Origin: EW11 sp035765635
Lineage (GTDB): Bacteria > Verrucomicrobiota > Verrucomicrobiia > Opitutales > Opitutaceae
Direction of reading: 5' to 3'
Length of the DNA stretch: 64,000 nucleotides
NCBI GenBank assembly: GCA_035765635.1
Contig: DASTWZ010000024.1
Span: forward strand, 90,845 to 154,844
A program made the translations under genes and the position numbers. Shown piece by piece: positions 36,310 through 45,468 of this stretch. The notes beneath the pieces were generated by a model that was not told the origin of the DNA, ran no database searches, and was given only the letters and a program-made list of their open reading frames with translations. How positions within the stretch are numbered: position 1 is the first letter of the stretch; every line of letters starts with the position of its first letter.

Positions 36310-37923
36310 ATGAGTGAAAAAGACGCGCAAGACTCGGCGGAGCAACTGCCTAAAGAGATACGGGATATGCTGAAAGGTTCCCCTTTCAGAAGTTTCTTTG
36401 CGGGAGGCGTTTCCGCCAGCTCGAACGAACGAGGAGACACCCCTGATCCGGACGAGAAAAACGCCGAAATTCTGCGCCGAATCCGCGAGTTTAATCTAAA
36501 ACCCCGCGAGATCCGCGATCACCTCGACCGTTTCGTCATAAAACAGGCCGAGGCCAAGAAGGTCCTGTCGGTCGCCATCTGCGACCATTACAATCATGTG
36601 CGCCAATGCTTGGAGAATCCGCAGCTGCGCGAGCGCGACTACGCCAAGCAAAACATTCTCCTCCTCGGTCCGACGGGCGTGGGCAAGACGTACCTGATGC
36701 GGTGCATCGCGCGCCTGATCGGAGTGCCGTTCGTCCGCGCGGACGCGACGAAATTTTCCGAGACCGGATACGTCGGCGGGGATGTCGAAGATCTGGTTCG
36801 CGACTTGGTCAAGGCCGCGGACGGCGACGCGGAACTCGCGCAATACGGAATCGTTTACATCGACGAGATCGACAAGATTGCGACCGCTTCGGGCGCGGTC
36901 GGCGGCCGCGATGTATCCGGCCGGGGAGTACAAATCAATCTGCTGAAATTGATGGAAGAAACGGACGTGAATCTGCAGGCGCAGAACGACATCGCTGCGC
37001 AAATGCAGGCGATGCTCGACCTGCAACGCACCGGACGACCTCGGCGCCGAACGATCAACACGCGTCACATTCTGTTCATCGTGAGTGGCGCATTCGACAA
37101 GTTAGCGGAACAGGTGAAGAAGCGCGTGCAAAGCGGCACTTTCGGTTTTGCCAGCGCGAACGCGCCTCACGTCGAAGGACTGGAAAACGTCGAGCAGGAT
37201 TCCGACTATCTGCGCCTCGCCCAATCGCGCGACATCATCGACTTCGGTCTCGAGCCTGAATTCGTAGGCCGGCTGCCGGTGCGCGTCGCGTGTCAGGCGT
37301 TGAGCGCGCCCGATCTTGAAAAGATTCTCCTCACGTCGGAGGGCAGCATCCTCACTCAGTACCGCGCCGATTTCGGCGGATACGGTATCGACTTTTCCAT
37401 TACAAACGACGCGATCGCCGAGGTCGCGCGCCGGGCTCATCGCGAAAACACGGGAGCTCGCGGTTTGATGACGCAGCTCGAGCGTGTGTTCCGCGATTTC
37501 AAATTCGAGCTTCCCTCCACCGGCGTGAAGTCGTTCGAAATCGATCAGGCCACCGTCGAACACCCGTCCGAAAAATTGCGCGAGATTCTGAAGCAAAACG
37601 CTCACGAGCAGCAGAGCATTCTTCGCGCGGAAATCACCGCCTTCGCCGCGCGCTTCAAACAGGATCATGGCTTCGAACTCACCTTCGACGAGGACGCGGT
37701 CGAAGCCCTCGTCGAGCAAAGTCTGGTTCAGGACAAAACCATTCGCGCGCTCTGCGAGGACAAGTTTCACAATCTCCAACACGGCTTGAAGTTGCTCATC
37801 CACGACGGCGAGCCGCCACGCTTTGCGATTACACGCGAATTCGTCGAAGACCCGGACAAGACGATCTCGCGATTGGTGGTGGAACGCTTTCGCGCCAGTG
37901 GCAATAAGGCGGCGAGTGCCTGA
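36310..37923 (+). CDS. ClpX-like AAA+ unfoldase lacking the zinc-binding domain
   Basis: 537-residue AAA+ protein closest to ClpX. Walker A GPTGVGKT (120-127), Walker B IVYIDEID (181-188), pore loop GYVG (153-156) and FGLEPEFVGRLPV (312-324) are all ClpX-like. Canonical ClpX starts with a four-Cys zinc-binding domain, which is absent here; residues 1-60 are charged instead. The ClpP-binding IGF loop appears as FGF (278-280). There is an added segment around 218-248 and a C-terminal extension of about 80 residues. No clpP is near. It may be a second, specialised ClpX or act without ClpP. Confidence 0.8.
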   Translation: MSEKDAQDSAEQLPKEIRDMLKGSPFRSFFAGGVSASSNERGDTPDPDEKNAEILRRIREFNLKPREIRDHLDRFVIKQAEAKKVLSVAICDHYNHVRQCLENPQLRERDYAKQNILLLGPTGVGKTYLMRCIARLIGVPFVRADATKFSETGYVGGDVEDLVRDLVKAADGDAELAQYGIVYIDEIDKIATASGAVGGRDVSGRGVQINLLKLMEETDVNLQAQNDIAAQMQAMLDLQRTGRPRRRTINTRHILFIVSGAFDKLAEQVKKRVQSGTFGFASANAPHVEGLENVEQDSDYLRLAQSRDIIDFGLEPEFVGRLPVRVACQALSAPDLEKILLTSEGSILTQYRADFGGYGIDFSITNDAIAEVARRAHRENTGARGLMTQLERVFRDFKFELPSTGVKSFEIDQATVEHPSEKLREILKQNAHEQQSILRAEITAFAARFKQDHGFELTFDEDAVEALVEQSLVQDKTIRALCEDKFHNLQHGLKLLIHDGEPPRFAITREFVEDPDKTISRLVVERFRASGNKAASA

Positions 37924-37994
37924 GGCGGCCTCCGCCAATTTAGCTCGTCCGGCGGCTGACCGAGGCCGTATTTTGTCCGACCTTTTTTGTCCAC

Positions 37995-38717
37995 ATGCCG
38001 GATCCGATTGCCGTCAACTCCATGTTTGCTCGCATCGCGCGCCGCTACGACGTCGCGAATCGTCTGCTCAGCGGCGGCATGGATGTCTGGTGGCGGCGTC
38101 GGTTGGTCAGTGCGGTCAAGGCGGGCGAGCCTAGAGCGATCCTCGATCTCGCCACGGGCAGCGGCGATGTGGCTTTCGCGCTTGCCGGAAAACTTGGCGA
38201 GTCCGTCGAAATCCTCGGTATGGATTTTTGTCAGCCGATGCTCGACGAGGCCGAAATCAAGAAGACCGAGCGCGGCGGACTGCCTCATGTTCATTTCCAG
38301 CAGGGCGACGGTCTGGCGCTGCCGATCGAGGACAACTCCTTCGACGCCGTGACGATTTCGTTTGGGTTGCGCAACATGTCCGATCGCGCCCGCGCCCTCT
38401 CGGAAATGATGCGCGTGCTGCGACCCGGCGGCAGCCTCTTCGTTCTCGAATTTTCCCAGCCCTACCGCTGGTTTCGCCCGTTTTATTTTTTCTACCTGCG
38501 CCGCATCCTACCTTTTATCGCAGGCCGGATCACCGGCGATCGCGCGGCCTACGAGTATTTGAACAACACCATCGAGCAATTTCCCGGCCGCAAAGCGATG
38601 GCCGAAGAAATCCGCGCCGTGGGTTTCAAAAACATCACAGCGCGACCGATGACTTTCGGCATCGTCGCGCTGCACAAGGGAACGAAGGAAGAAGGCGGAA
38701 GGAAAACCGAAGGCTGA
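37995..38717 (+). CDS. ubiE: Demethylmenaquinone/ubiquinone C-methyltransferase
   Basis: SAM-dependent methyltransferase of 240 residues that methylates the quinone ring in menaquinone or ubiquinone synthesis. The UbiE/MenG signatures are YDVANRLLSGGMDVWWRRR (about 18-36), the SAM loop LDLATGSGDVAFA and ITISFGLRNMSDRARAL. The last ten or so codons (KEEGGRKTEG) run into the GGCTGAA repeat that follows, so the natural C-terminus may have been altered by the repeat. Confidence 0.94.
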   Translation: MPDPIAVNSMFARIARRYDVANRLLSGGMDVWWRRRLVSAVKAGEPRAILDLATGSGDVAFALAGKLGESVEILGMDFCQPMLDEAEIKKTERGGLPHVHFQQGDGLALPIEDNSFDAVTISFGLRNMSDRARALSEMMRVLRPGGSLFVLEFSQPYRWFRPFYFFYLRRILPFIAGRITGDRAAYEYLNNTIEQFPGRKAMAEEIRAVGFKNITARPMTFGIVALHKGTKEEGGRKTEG

Positions 38718-39020
38718 AAGCGGAAGGCTGAATGGTTTATGGCTGGGTGACAAGGCTCAGGGGTAGGGCGAGCGGTCCCTCGCGAGCCGCGTTTGGCGTG
38801 ACTCATCTCAAGGGTTAGGCTCCACGCACGGCTCGCGAGGGACCGCTCGCCCTACCCCTGAGGCGCTCGTTTTTGGATTATGCGAGGGGCGGGATGAACG
38901 CTGCGGCTCGCCCTGAGGTCTCGCCCTACCCACTGAGCCTGTTCCTGTAGACATTCATCATCCTACATTCTTCAGCCTTCATCTTTCAGCTTTCAGCCTT
39001 CGGTTTTCCTTCAGCCTTCA
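38705..39020. repeat. GGCTGAA inverted repeat (family 4), copy 2, with a nested family 2 element
   Basis: Left arm about 38705-38734 (CCGAAGGCTGAAAGCGGAAG) and right arm about 38973-39020 (CAGCTTTCAGCCTTCGGTTT) are inverted copies. Between them lies a complete family 2 element, and then a segment (CACTGAGCC...CTACATTC, 38931-38972) that also follows the family 2 copy at 17953. The right arm reaches into the last codons of ydbL. Confidence 0.7.
38758..38860. mobile_element. Family 2 MITE-like element with perfect 32-bp inverted ends
   Basis: The 32 bases at 38758-38789 (beginning CAGGGGTAGGGCGAGCGGTC) are the exact reverse complement of 38829-38860. The unit is 103 bp with a 39-bp centre and no coding capacity. 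Related copies are at 17855-17952 and 63911-64000 (cut by the window edge), with halves inside the esterase gene near 52225-52395. No transposase is present, so any movement must be in trans. Confidence 0.75.
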
Positions 39021-39395
39021 GTCCTTCTTCTTCCAGTTTCCCGCTTCGTCCTGGATCCAGACACCGGCGCGGCTGCCGGCGGCGATGTGCCGGGCGCGGG
39101 CTTTGGCGACTTGATCGGCCGAGGCATTCGCTTTTTTCGCGATGGCGGCGTAAACGACCTGGCGATCCGCGTTCTCCGCATTGATCACGGCTGTATCCGC
39201 CTCGCCACTACCGGGACGAGCTTCGAGCAAGCCTTGGTTGTTTTCGCCCACCACGCCTTTTTCCTTCATCTTGTCGATTTCGGGCAGACGTTCGGACATC
39301 CGCTGGCGGACGGCATGAACATCTTCGGCGCGGAGCGAAAGGACGGGAGCAACGAGGGCGACGATCAAAAAGAGACGGAGGAAAAATGCTTTCAT
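39018..39395 (-). CDS. ydbL: DUF1318 (YdbL-like) periplasmic protein
   Basis: 125-residue secreted protein with a signal peptide (about 1-23, FLIVALVAPVLSLRAE). The mature part matches the YdbL/DUF1318 pattern: KGVVGENNQGLLEARPG, INAENADRQVVYAAIAKK and a C-terminal AGVWIQDEAGNWKKK. In enterobacteria ydbL is cotranscribed with ydbH and ynbE, the same three-gene set found here. YdbL is thought to assist the YdbH-YnbE lipid bridge. It starts 10 bases after ynbE. Confidence 0.82.
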   Translation of the reverse strand: MKAFFLRLFLIVALVAPVLSLRAEDVHAVRQRMSERLPEIDKMKEKGVVGENNQGLLEARPGSGEADTAVINAENADRQVVYAAIAKKANASADQVAKARARHIAAGSRAGVWIQDEAGNWKKKD

Positions 39396-39405
39396 AGTGG
39401 AGAAC

Positions 39406-39591
39406 TTAGTTGGAGGTGGGTGTGGCTATGGTGCTCGATTGCTTGTCGAGATCGCCGAAGAAGTCGTTCAAGGCTTTGTCGAGCTTCACGTTAACGTTCA
39501 CATTCGCGTTAACCTCGATCGGATCCATCTTCACGTGGACACATCCGCAGGAAACGAGTGCGAGCACCAAGGCTGGGAAAACAAGACGCAT
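39406..39591 (-). CDS. ynbE: YnbE-like small lipoprotein
   Basis: 61-residue lipoprotein. The lipobox LVSC puts the lipidated Cys at residue 15. The short mature part IEVNANVNVNVKLDKALNDF, with alternating Val and Asn, matches the INMNVKI beta-strand pattern of YnbE, which in E. coli extends the YdbH beta-groove to the outer membrane. It lies between ydbH (41 bases upstream) and ydbL (10 bases downstream). The family call rests on this short pattern plus gene order. Confidence 0.8.
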   Translation of the reverse strand: MRLVFPALVLALVSCGCVHVKMDPIEVNANVNVNVKLDKALNDFFGDLDKQSSTIATPTSN

Positions 39592-39632
39592 GGCCAGAGT
39601 TTGCGGGTTCGATCGAAACGCGCAACTCAGGT

Positions 39633-40889
39633 TTATTTCCCAAATGAAAGCCGCCCGTCCAAACCGAAGCGCACCACATCCGCGAGCGGGCCGGAAACAT
39701 TCACGCTGAGGCGAACGCGCTTCACCACGTCCGTACTGCGCGGCCGCGCGATGATCACGACCCGCGCGGTCGAATCATTCGTGGTCTCCGCCGGATTCAA
39801 GTCGGCCTCCACGGATTCGACGATCAACGCTTCGTTCCCCATCTCGATCGAAACCAGCGCGTCATGCGCCGGCACTTTGCTGGTGAACGCGCGCGAGAGC
39901 GGCCCGAGCCAGCGCCAGTCCGGCAGGAGTCGAAATTCCGCCGGGACGCGCGAACTGAGAAAACCCGGCGCCGGGGCCAGCCGAATGGACGCGGGCGCGT
40001 TCTTGCGGAGTCGCAAATCCCCCGCGCCAAATTTCAATCCGGCAGCGCTGGACCAGTTCAGCTGCACATGCCCGTCGAGTTTTCCCTGCGCGTCCGAAAG
40101 CGATTTCGGCAGATAGGCGCGCAATTGTCCAAGGTCCACGCCATCGACCGTCACTCGCGCGCTGGCCGCGCCTTTCTCCAGATCGATCGCGAACGGTTCG
40201 ACGCTGATGCGGCCGCCCAACGTTTCCAGGCTAAGGACATGAACTTGTATCCGGGAACTGGATTCAATGGTGAATTCGACTTGTCCGTGTTTCAGCTCGA
40301 TCTGCCCAATCGTTCCGCTGGCGAACTCGATGCGCTGCCGTGGCGCACTTTGCAGGTTAGGTAAGCGGACCAGTTCGATTTTCCCAGTCACCTGACTGAG
40401 CGACCACGCGTCCGTCGGATTTCCGAACGACGCGCCGACCAGGGTCAGGGCCAGCGCGCCAGTGTATTCGGCCAGCGCTTTCGACGAAGTGCCTGAACCC
40501 GTGATGGACAAAAACCCCGCGACCGAGGTGTCGCTAGCTTTAGGAAAATATCTCTGCGCGATCGCGCCAAACCAGGTCCCGAGCTGGATTTTGCCCTCGT
40601 TCACCTGCCATTGCACCACGTCGCTGTTCGGCGCGATGGACCCGCTTGCGCTCAGCGCCGCGTCTTTGGCTGCAGCGGAAAACGTCAATTTCTTCCTGCC
40701 CTCCCCGCTCTGCTTCATCGCGAGCTTCCAGTCGACCTTCAGCTGCGGCGTCGACCAGGGCACGAGTTCGCCGCCTAGCGTCGCGTCGAACGGAAGATCC
40801 GTGAGCTCGGCGGCCTGTCCGCTCGTCACGAAGACGAGCGCTGCGGCGAAGCAAAACGGAAAACAAGCTCGGGCAAACCGGCGGGTCAC
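39633..40889 (-). CDS. ydbH: YdbH-like AsmA-type intermembrane lipid transport protein (short form)
   Basis: 418-residue protein with an N-terminal signal/anchor (MTRRFARACFPFCFAAALVF) and a repetitive beta-rich body, e.g. GKIELVRLPNLQSAPRQRIE and VTVDGVDLGQLRAYLPKSLS followed by DAQGKLDGHVQLNW, the pattern of the YdbH C-terminal domain (dicarboxylate-transport/YdbH family). E. coli YdbH is about twice as long and is one of three AsmA-like proteins moving phospholipids to the outer membrane. The start is a GTG at 40889. It is 60 bases downstream of glgP and is followed by ynbE and ydbL. Confidence 0.72.
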   Translation of the reverse strand: MTRRFARACFPFCFAAALVFVTSGQAAELTDLPFDATLGGELVPWSTPQLKVDWKLAMKQSGEGRKKLTFSAAAKDAALSASGSIAPNSDVVQWQVNEGKIQLGTWFGAIAQRYFPKASDTSVAGFLSITGSGTSSKALAEYTGALALTLVGASFGNPTDAWSLSQVTGKIELVRLPNLQSAPRQRIEFASGTIGQIELKHGQVEFTIESSSRIQVHVLSLETLGGRISVEPFAIDLEKGAASARVTVDGVDLGQLRAYLPKSLSDAQGKLDGHVQLNWSSAAGLKFGAGDLRLRKNAPASIRLAPAPGFLSSRVPAEFRLLPDWRWLGPLSRAFTSKVPAHDALVSIEMGNEALIVESVEADLNPAETTNDSTARVVIIARPRSTDVVKRVRLSVNVSGPLADVVRFGLDGRLSFGK

Positions 40890-40949
40890 AGCTCGACGGT
40901 TTGCGAGGATGAACGGATTGGCAATCCGACGCTGCTGCGCCGGCGTGCC

Positions 40950-43487
40950 TCAGGGGACGTGAACTGGCGGCAGGCTCCAGATATCCTTGGCATACTCGCG
41001 AATCGTGCGGTCGCTGGAAAACTTGCCGACGCGAGCTGTATTCAAGATTGCGCTACGCGCCCAGCGCGACTTGTCGCGGTAAAGCTGGTCGACTTTCAGC
41101 TGCGCATCCGAATACGAGCGAAAATCGGCAAGAATCATGTACGGATCGCCACCGCCGAGCAGGCTTTGCTGCACGTGATGAAAAGCGCCGTGCTCGTTCG
41201 GCACGAAATAATCCGAGCCGAGCCAGTCGATCACCGCACGCAGTTCTTCGTCAGCCTGGTACAAGTCCCACGGGTTGTAGCCGCGGTGCTTCATCGCGGT
41301 GACCTGGTCGACCGTGAGTCCGAAGATGAAGATGTTTTCGTCGCCGACTTCCTCTTTGATTTCGACGTTAGCGCCATCGAGCGTGCCGATGGTCAGCGCG
41401 CCGTTGAGCGCCAGCTTCATGTTGCCCGTGCCTGAAGCCTCCTTGCCCGCGGTCGAAATTTGTTCGGAGAGATCGGCCGCCGGAATGATTTTTTCCGCGA
41501 GCGAAACGCGATAATTCGGGAGAAAGACGACCTTGAGCTTTCCGTCGATGCGCTCGTCTTTGTTGATGCGGTCGCCGATGATGTTGATCGCGCGGATAAT
41601 ATTTTTCGCGAGATCGTAGCCGGGCGCGGCTTTGGCGGCGAAAATGAAAACGCGCGGCACGACATCCAGCGCCGGGTTCTGCAGGAGTCGGCGATAGAGC
41701 GCGATGATGTGCAGCAAATTCAGATGCTGACGCTTGTACTCGTGCAGACGTTTGATCTGGACGTCGAACAGCGCGTCGGGCGACACGTCGATGCCGCAAT
41801 CGGCTTTGATCACCGCTGCGAGCGCGACCTTGTTCGCGCGCTTGATTTCCATGAACTCGCGCTGGAAAGCCGAGTCGTCGGCGAACTTTTCCAGGCCGCG
41901 CAGCTTGTCCAAATCGCGCACCCACTCCTCGCTGCCGAGCTTCTTCGTGATCGCGTGACTCAGACGCGGATTGCAGTACTGCAGCCAGCGGCGCGGCGTG
42001 ATGCCATTGGTCTTGTTCTGGAATTTGCCCGGATAAAGTTCGTTGAACTCGGGAAACAGGAGCGCTTTCAACAGATCCGTGTGCAGCGCGGCGACGCCGT
42101 TGACGGCGTGCGAGGCGGCGACGCAGAGATTCGCCATGCGCACGGCCTTCGGTCCGTCCTCGTCGATCAACGAGCACGCGCGTTTCTTCGCGATATCGCC
42201 CGGCCACTTCGCATCGACCAGGCCCATGAGCTTCGAGTTGATGTCGAAAATAATCTGTAGGTGCCGCGGCAATACACGCTGGAAGAGCGGCACGCTCCAT
42301 TTCTCGAGGGCTTCCGGCAGAAGCGTGTGATTGGTGTAGCCGAACGTCTTCGTGACGATGTCCCAGGCGCGATCCCAGGGCATGTTTTCGTCGTCGAGGA
42401 GGATGCGCATCAGTTCCGGAATGGCCACGGCGGGATGCGTGTCGTTGAGCTGGATCGCGACTTTGTCGGCGAAGTTGTCCCAGCTGTTTCCTTTGTCGGC
42501 CAAACGGAAATGGCGCCGAATGATGTCGCGAAGCGAACACGCGACGAAGAAGTACTGCTGCACGAGACGCAGCTCTTTGCCGTTCTCCGTCTTGTCGTTT
42601 GGATAAAGCACCTTCGAGATCGTTTCGCTCACGGCTTTTTCGCGCACGGCGTCGACGTAGCCGCCGGAGTTGAATGCGGCCAAATCGAACTCCTCGTTCG
42701 AGCGGGAGCGCCAGAGGCGAAGCAGATTCACCGTCTTCGTGCCGTAGCCCGCGATCGGAATATCGTACGGAACGCCGAGCACGGATTTCGTATCGACCCA
42801 GCGCGAACGATAATTTCCGCGATCGTCGAAGACGTTTTCGATGCGGCCGTAGAGCTGCAGCGTGACCGTGTATTCCGGCCGCATCACTTCCCATGGCGTG
42901 CCGAAAACCATCCAGCTATCGGGATGCTCGATCTGATGGCCGTTGTGGAACTCCTGGCGGAAGAGTCCAAATTCGTAATGAATTCCATAGCCGATCGCCG
43001 GCAGATCTAACGTGGCCAATGAGTCAAGAAAACAGGCCGCAAGCCGCCCGAGGCCGCCGTTGCCCAGGCCCATGTCGACCTCCTGCTCGCGGATGATTTC
43101 AAAATCGATGCCGAGCTCCTTGAGCGCTGCGACGGCGACATCGAAGTGCCCCGAATTGTAGAGCACGTTTTCCATCAGGCGCCCCATCAGATATTCGAGA
43201 GAAAAATAGTAGAGGCGGCGGACGTTCTTCTGGTTGTGCACGCCCTGCGTGACGATGAGACGCGCCAGGATCTGTTCGCGGACGGCCATGGCCGTGGCGA
43301 TCCACCAGTCGCGTGGCTTGGCGGTGTGGTGATCCCGCGCGAGCGTGTAGGTGAGATGGCGAAGGATGGACTGCTTGAACTTGGTGGTGTCCGCGGCTCC
43401 GACGGTCAGGGCCGTCTCGGCGACGGTCTCATCGGTGACCAAAGGTTTGAGGGACGCGGGGCTCGGTGTGTTCGATGTAGCAGGCAT
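40950..43487 (-). CDS. glgP: Glycogen phosphorylase
   Basis: PLP-dependent enzyme releasing glucose 1-phosphate from glycogen. 845 residues from the ATG at 43487 (a GTG at 43508 would add seven). The PLP-binding signature EASGTGNMKLALNGALTIGT lies near residue 660, with GANVEI following. MGLGNGGLGRLAACFLDSLA and IQLNDTHPA are further family blocks. It lies between mutL and the ydb genes; no other glycogen genes are present. Confidence 0.97.
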   Translation of the reverse strand: MPATSNTPSPASLKPLVTDETVAETALTVGAADTTKFKQSILRHLTYTLARDHHTAKPRDWWIATAMAVREQILARLIVTQGVHNQKNVRRLYYFSLEYLMGRLMENVLYNSGHFDVAVAALKELGIDFEIIREQEVDMGLGNGGLGRLAACFLDSLATLDLPAIGYGIHYEFGLFRQEFHNGHQIEHPDSWMVFGTPWEVMRPEYTVTLQLYGRIENVFDDRGNYRSRWVDTKSVLGVPYDIPIAGYGTKTVNLLRLWRSRSNEEFDLAAFNSGGYVDAVREKAVSETISKVLYPNDKTENGKELRLVQQYFFVACSLRDIIRRHFRLADKGNSWDNFADKVAIQLNDTHPAVAIPELMRILLDDENMPWDRAWDIVTKTFGYTNHTLLPEALEKWSVPLFQRVLPRHLQIIFDINSKLMGLVDAKWPGDIAKKRACSLIDEDGPKAVRMANLCVAASHAVNGVAALHTDLLKALLFPEFNELYPGKFQNKTNGITPRRWLQYCNPRLSHAITKKLGSEEWVRDLDKLRGLEKFADDSAFQREFMEIKRANKVALAAVIKADCGIDVSPDALFDVQIKRLHEYKRQHLNLLHIIALYRRLLQNPALDVVPRVFIFAAKAAPGYDLAKNIIRAINIIGDRINKDERIDGKLKVVFLPNYRVSLAEKIIPAADLSEQISTAGKEASGTGNMKLALNGALTIGTLDGANVEIKEEVGDENIFIFGLTVDQVTAMKHRGYNPWDLYQADEELRAVIDWLGSDYFVPNEHGAFHHVQQSLLGGGDPYMILADFRSYSDAQLKVDQLYRDKSRWARSAILNTARVGKFSSDRTIREYAKDIWSLPPVHVP

Positions 43488-43617
43488 GCTTTTTGAGAGA
43501 AAAACCACTTAACAGAAGGAGCGGCCACTGTGCCAACGTCGGAGACAGTTTGCTTTGAAAAATCCGTGTAAAAGATCGCCGAAGTGCCGTGCGCAGGCGG
43601 TCTTGCCAAGCGGACGC

Positions 43618-45453
43618 TCAGGCTTTCCCGAAGCGGCGGGCGAGTTCGCCCTGCGTAAGCTCGATGAACGTGGGCCGACCGCTCGGACTGGTGAGCGGTG
43701 TCGTGCAGTTGAAAAGATCGGCGAGCGTTCCGCGCAGCTCCGTTTCACTGACGGTTTCGGGCAAACGCACGCCGCGCGACGCGGCGAAACGCGCGAGTTC
43801 TTCTCGGCCGAGATCGATTTCCCGGGCGTGGAGTTGCCCGTCGCGAAGGAGCGCGAGCAGATCGCGCACACAGACTTCGGCGTCGGACGGCCGCATCCAG
43901 TCCGGCACGCTTTCGACGCGGAAAAAGTTGCGACCGAATTCGGAGATTTCGAAGCCGTGGGCCGCGAGAAATTTTTGCGCGTCGAGCAGCAGCGCGGAGG
44001 CAATTGCGTCGAGTTCGATCGGCACCGGAAGCAGCAGGCGCTGGCTCGGAGCGGCGCCGGCGCGATAGGCGTTTTGCAAGCGCTCGAACCAGATGCGCTC
44101 GTGCGCCGCGCGGCGGTCGAGCAGCGCGAGCCCGCTCGGCGTTTCGAAGAGCGCGTATTGTTTATGCGCAAGGCCGAGAAAGCGCCATTGCCGCGTTACA
44201 TCAGCGGCAGATCCGCCGGAGCGCGCCGGCTCGGGAGAAGCGCCGGCGACGGGAGGCGATACGCGCGGCGCAATCGTCACGACTGAGCTGGGCCAGACCG
44301 GCGCGGGTTGACCTGCGGGAGGGCGCGGTGAAACCAGCGGACCTGTCGCGCTCGGCGGGGGCGTGACGACTCGGGCGTTTTCCGAGGAAACGGACTCGCG
44401 CGAAAGATCCGAACTCCCCGCCGGAGTTGTCATTTCCGGAAGCGAGGTCGCGTCCGCCATCGGCGAAAGTTCACGCAGTCGCGCCAGGATATTCCGAATG
44501 AGAAATGAGCGAACATTCGGCTCGCTGCGGAAACGCACTTCGCGCTTCGCGGGATGGACGTTCACATCCACGTCAGCGGGCGAAATCTCAAAGAAGACGA
44601 ATGCGATCGGATAGCGGCCTTTCGGCAGCGACTCGTGGTAGCTTTCGATCAGCGCGTAATTCAACGTGCGGCTGTCGACCGGACGCTGATTGATGAACGT
44701 GATCATCTCGTGGCGCGTCGCCCTGCCCTGCCCGGGCAAACCGATCAACCCCGCGGCGCGCATGCCGAATTCCGCGACGTCGATCGGCATGAGCGCACTG
44801 GAAAGCTGCCGTCCAAAAATACTGGATACACGCTCAAGCAGCGTCGTGCACGACGGCGAGCGAAAGATCACGCGGCCATCCTCGATCAAGGTGAAAGCGA
44901 CATTGGGAAAAGCCAGCGCGTACAAACGCACGCCGTGAATGATGTGCGCTGCCTCGGTCGTGTGGCTCTTCAGGAATTTCCGCCGGGCTGGAACCGAGTT
45001 GAAAAGTTGCGCGACCTCGATGCGCGTTCCGACTGCGCGTCCACACTCGCGGACATGGACGAACTTGCCGCCGTTGACTGCGATTTCGGTGCCGAGGTCG
45101 GCGCCGGCTTCACGGGTCTGTAGCGTGAATTTGGATACGCTGGCGATCGAGGGCAGCGCTTCCCCGCGAAAGCCGAACGTGATCAGCCGGTTCAGATCAT
45201 CAGCCTCGACAATCTTGCTCGTGGCGTGCCGCTCGAGCGCGAGCAACGCGTCTTCGCGCGACATCCCGTGGCCGTTGTCCTCGACCCGCATAAAGCTGCG
45301 GCCGCCGTGGCTGAATTCGACCTCGACGCGGGTGGCGCCGGCGTCGATGGCGTTTTCCACCAGCTCCTTGATCACCGCCGCGGGCCGCTCGATCACCTCG
45401 CCCGCGGCGATTTGATTGGCTACTCGATCGGTGAGAACGCGAACGCGCGGCAT
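43618..45453 (-). CDS. mutL: DNA mismatch repair protein MutL (nuclease motifs degenerate)
   Basis: 611-residue MutL with an intact N-terminal GHKL ATPase: IAAGEVIERPAAVIKELVEN, DAGATRVEVE, EDNGHGM and TFGFRGEALPSIASV. A Pro-rich linker spans about 335-420. In the C-terminal domain, the endonuclease motif DQHAxxE reads DRRAAHE (446-452), and CPHGRPT reads SPSGRPT (589-595); the ACR-type helix is not seen. All metal ligands visible are thus replaced, so this MutL is predicted to lack nicking activity, as in MutH-containing bacteria. The ATG at 45453 is used. Confidence 0.93.
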   Translation of the reverse strand: MPRVRVLTDRVANQIAAGEVIERPAAVIKELVENAIDAGATRVEVEFSHGGRSFMRVEDNGHGMSREDALLALERHATSKIVEADDLNRLITFGFRGEALPSIASVSKFTLQTREAGADLGTEIAVNGGKFVHVRECGRAVGTRIEVAQLFNSVPARRKFLKSHTTEAAHIIHGVRLYALAFPNVAFTLIEDGRVIFRSPSCTTLLERVSSIFGRQLSSALMPIDVAEFGMRAAGLIGLPGQGRATRHEMITFINQRPVDSRTLNYALIESYHESLPKGRYPIAFVFFEISPADVDVNVHPAKREVRFRSEPNVRSFLIRNILARLRELSPMADATSLPEMTTPAGSSDLSRESVSSENARVVTPPPSATGPLVSPRPPAGQPAPVWPSSVVTIAPRVSPPVAGASPEPARSGGSAADVTRQWRFLGLAHKQYALFETPSGLALLDRRAAHERIWFERLQNAYRAGAAPSQRLLLPVPIELDAIASALLLDAQKFLAAHGFEISEFGRNFFRVESVPDWMRPSDAEVCVRDLLALLRDGQLHAREIDLGREELARFAASRGVRLPETVSETELRGTLADLFNCTTPLTSPSGRPTFIELTQGELARRFGKA

Positions 45454-45468
45454 GAGAAGTTCAGGAGC

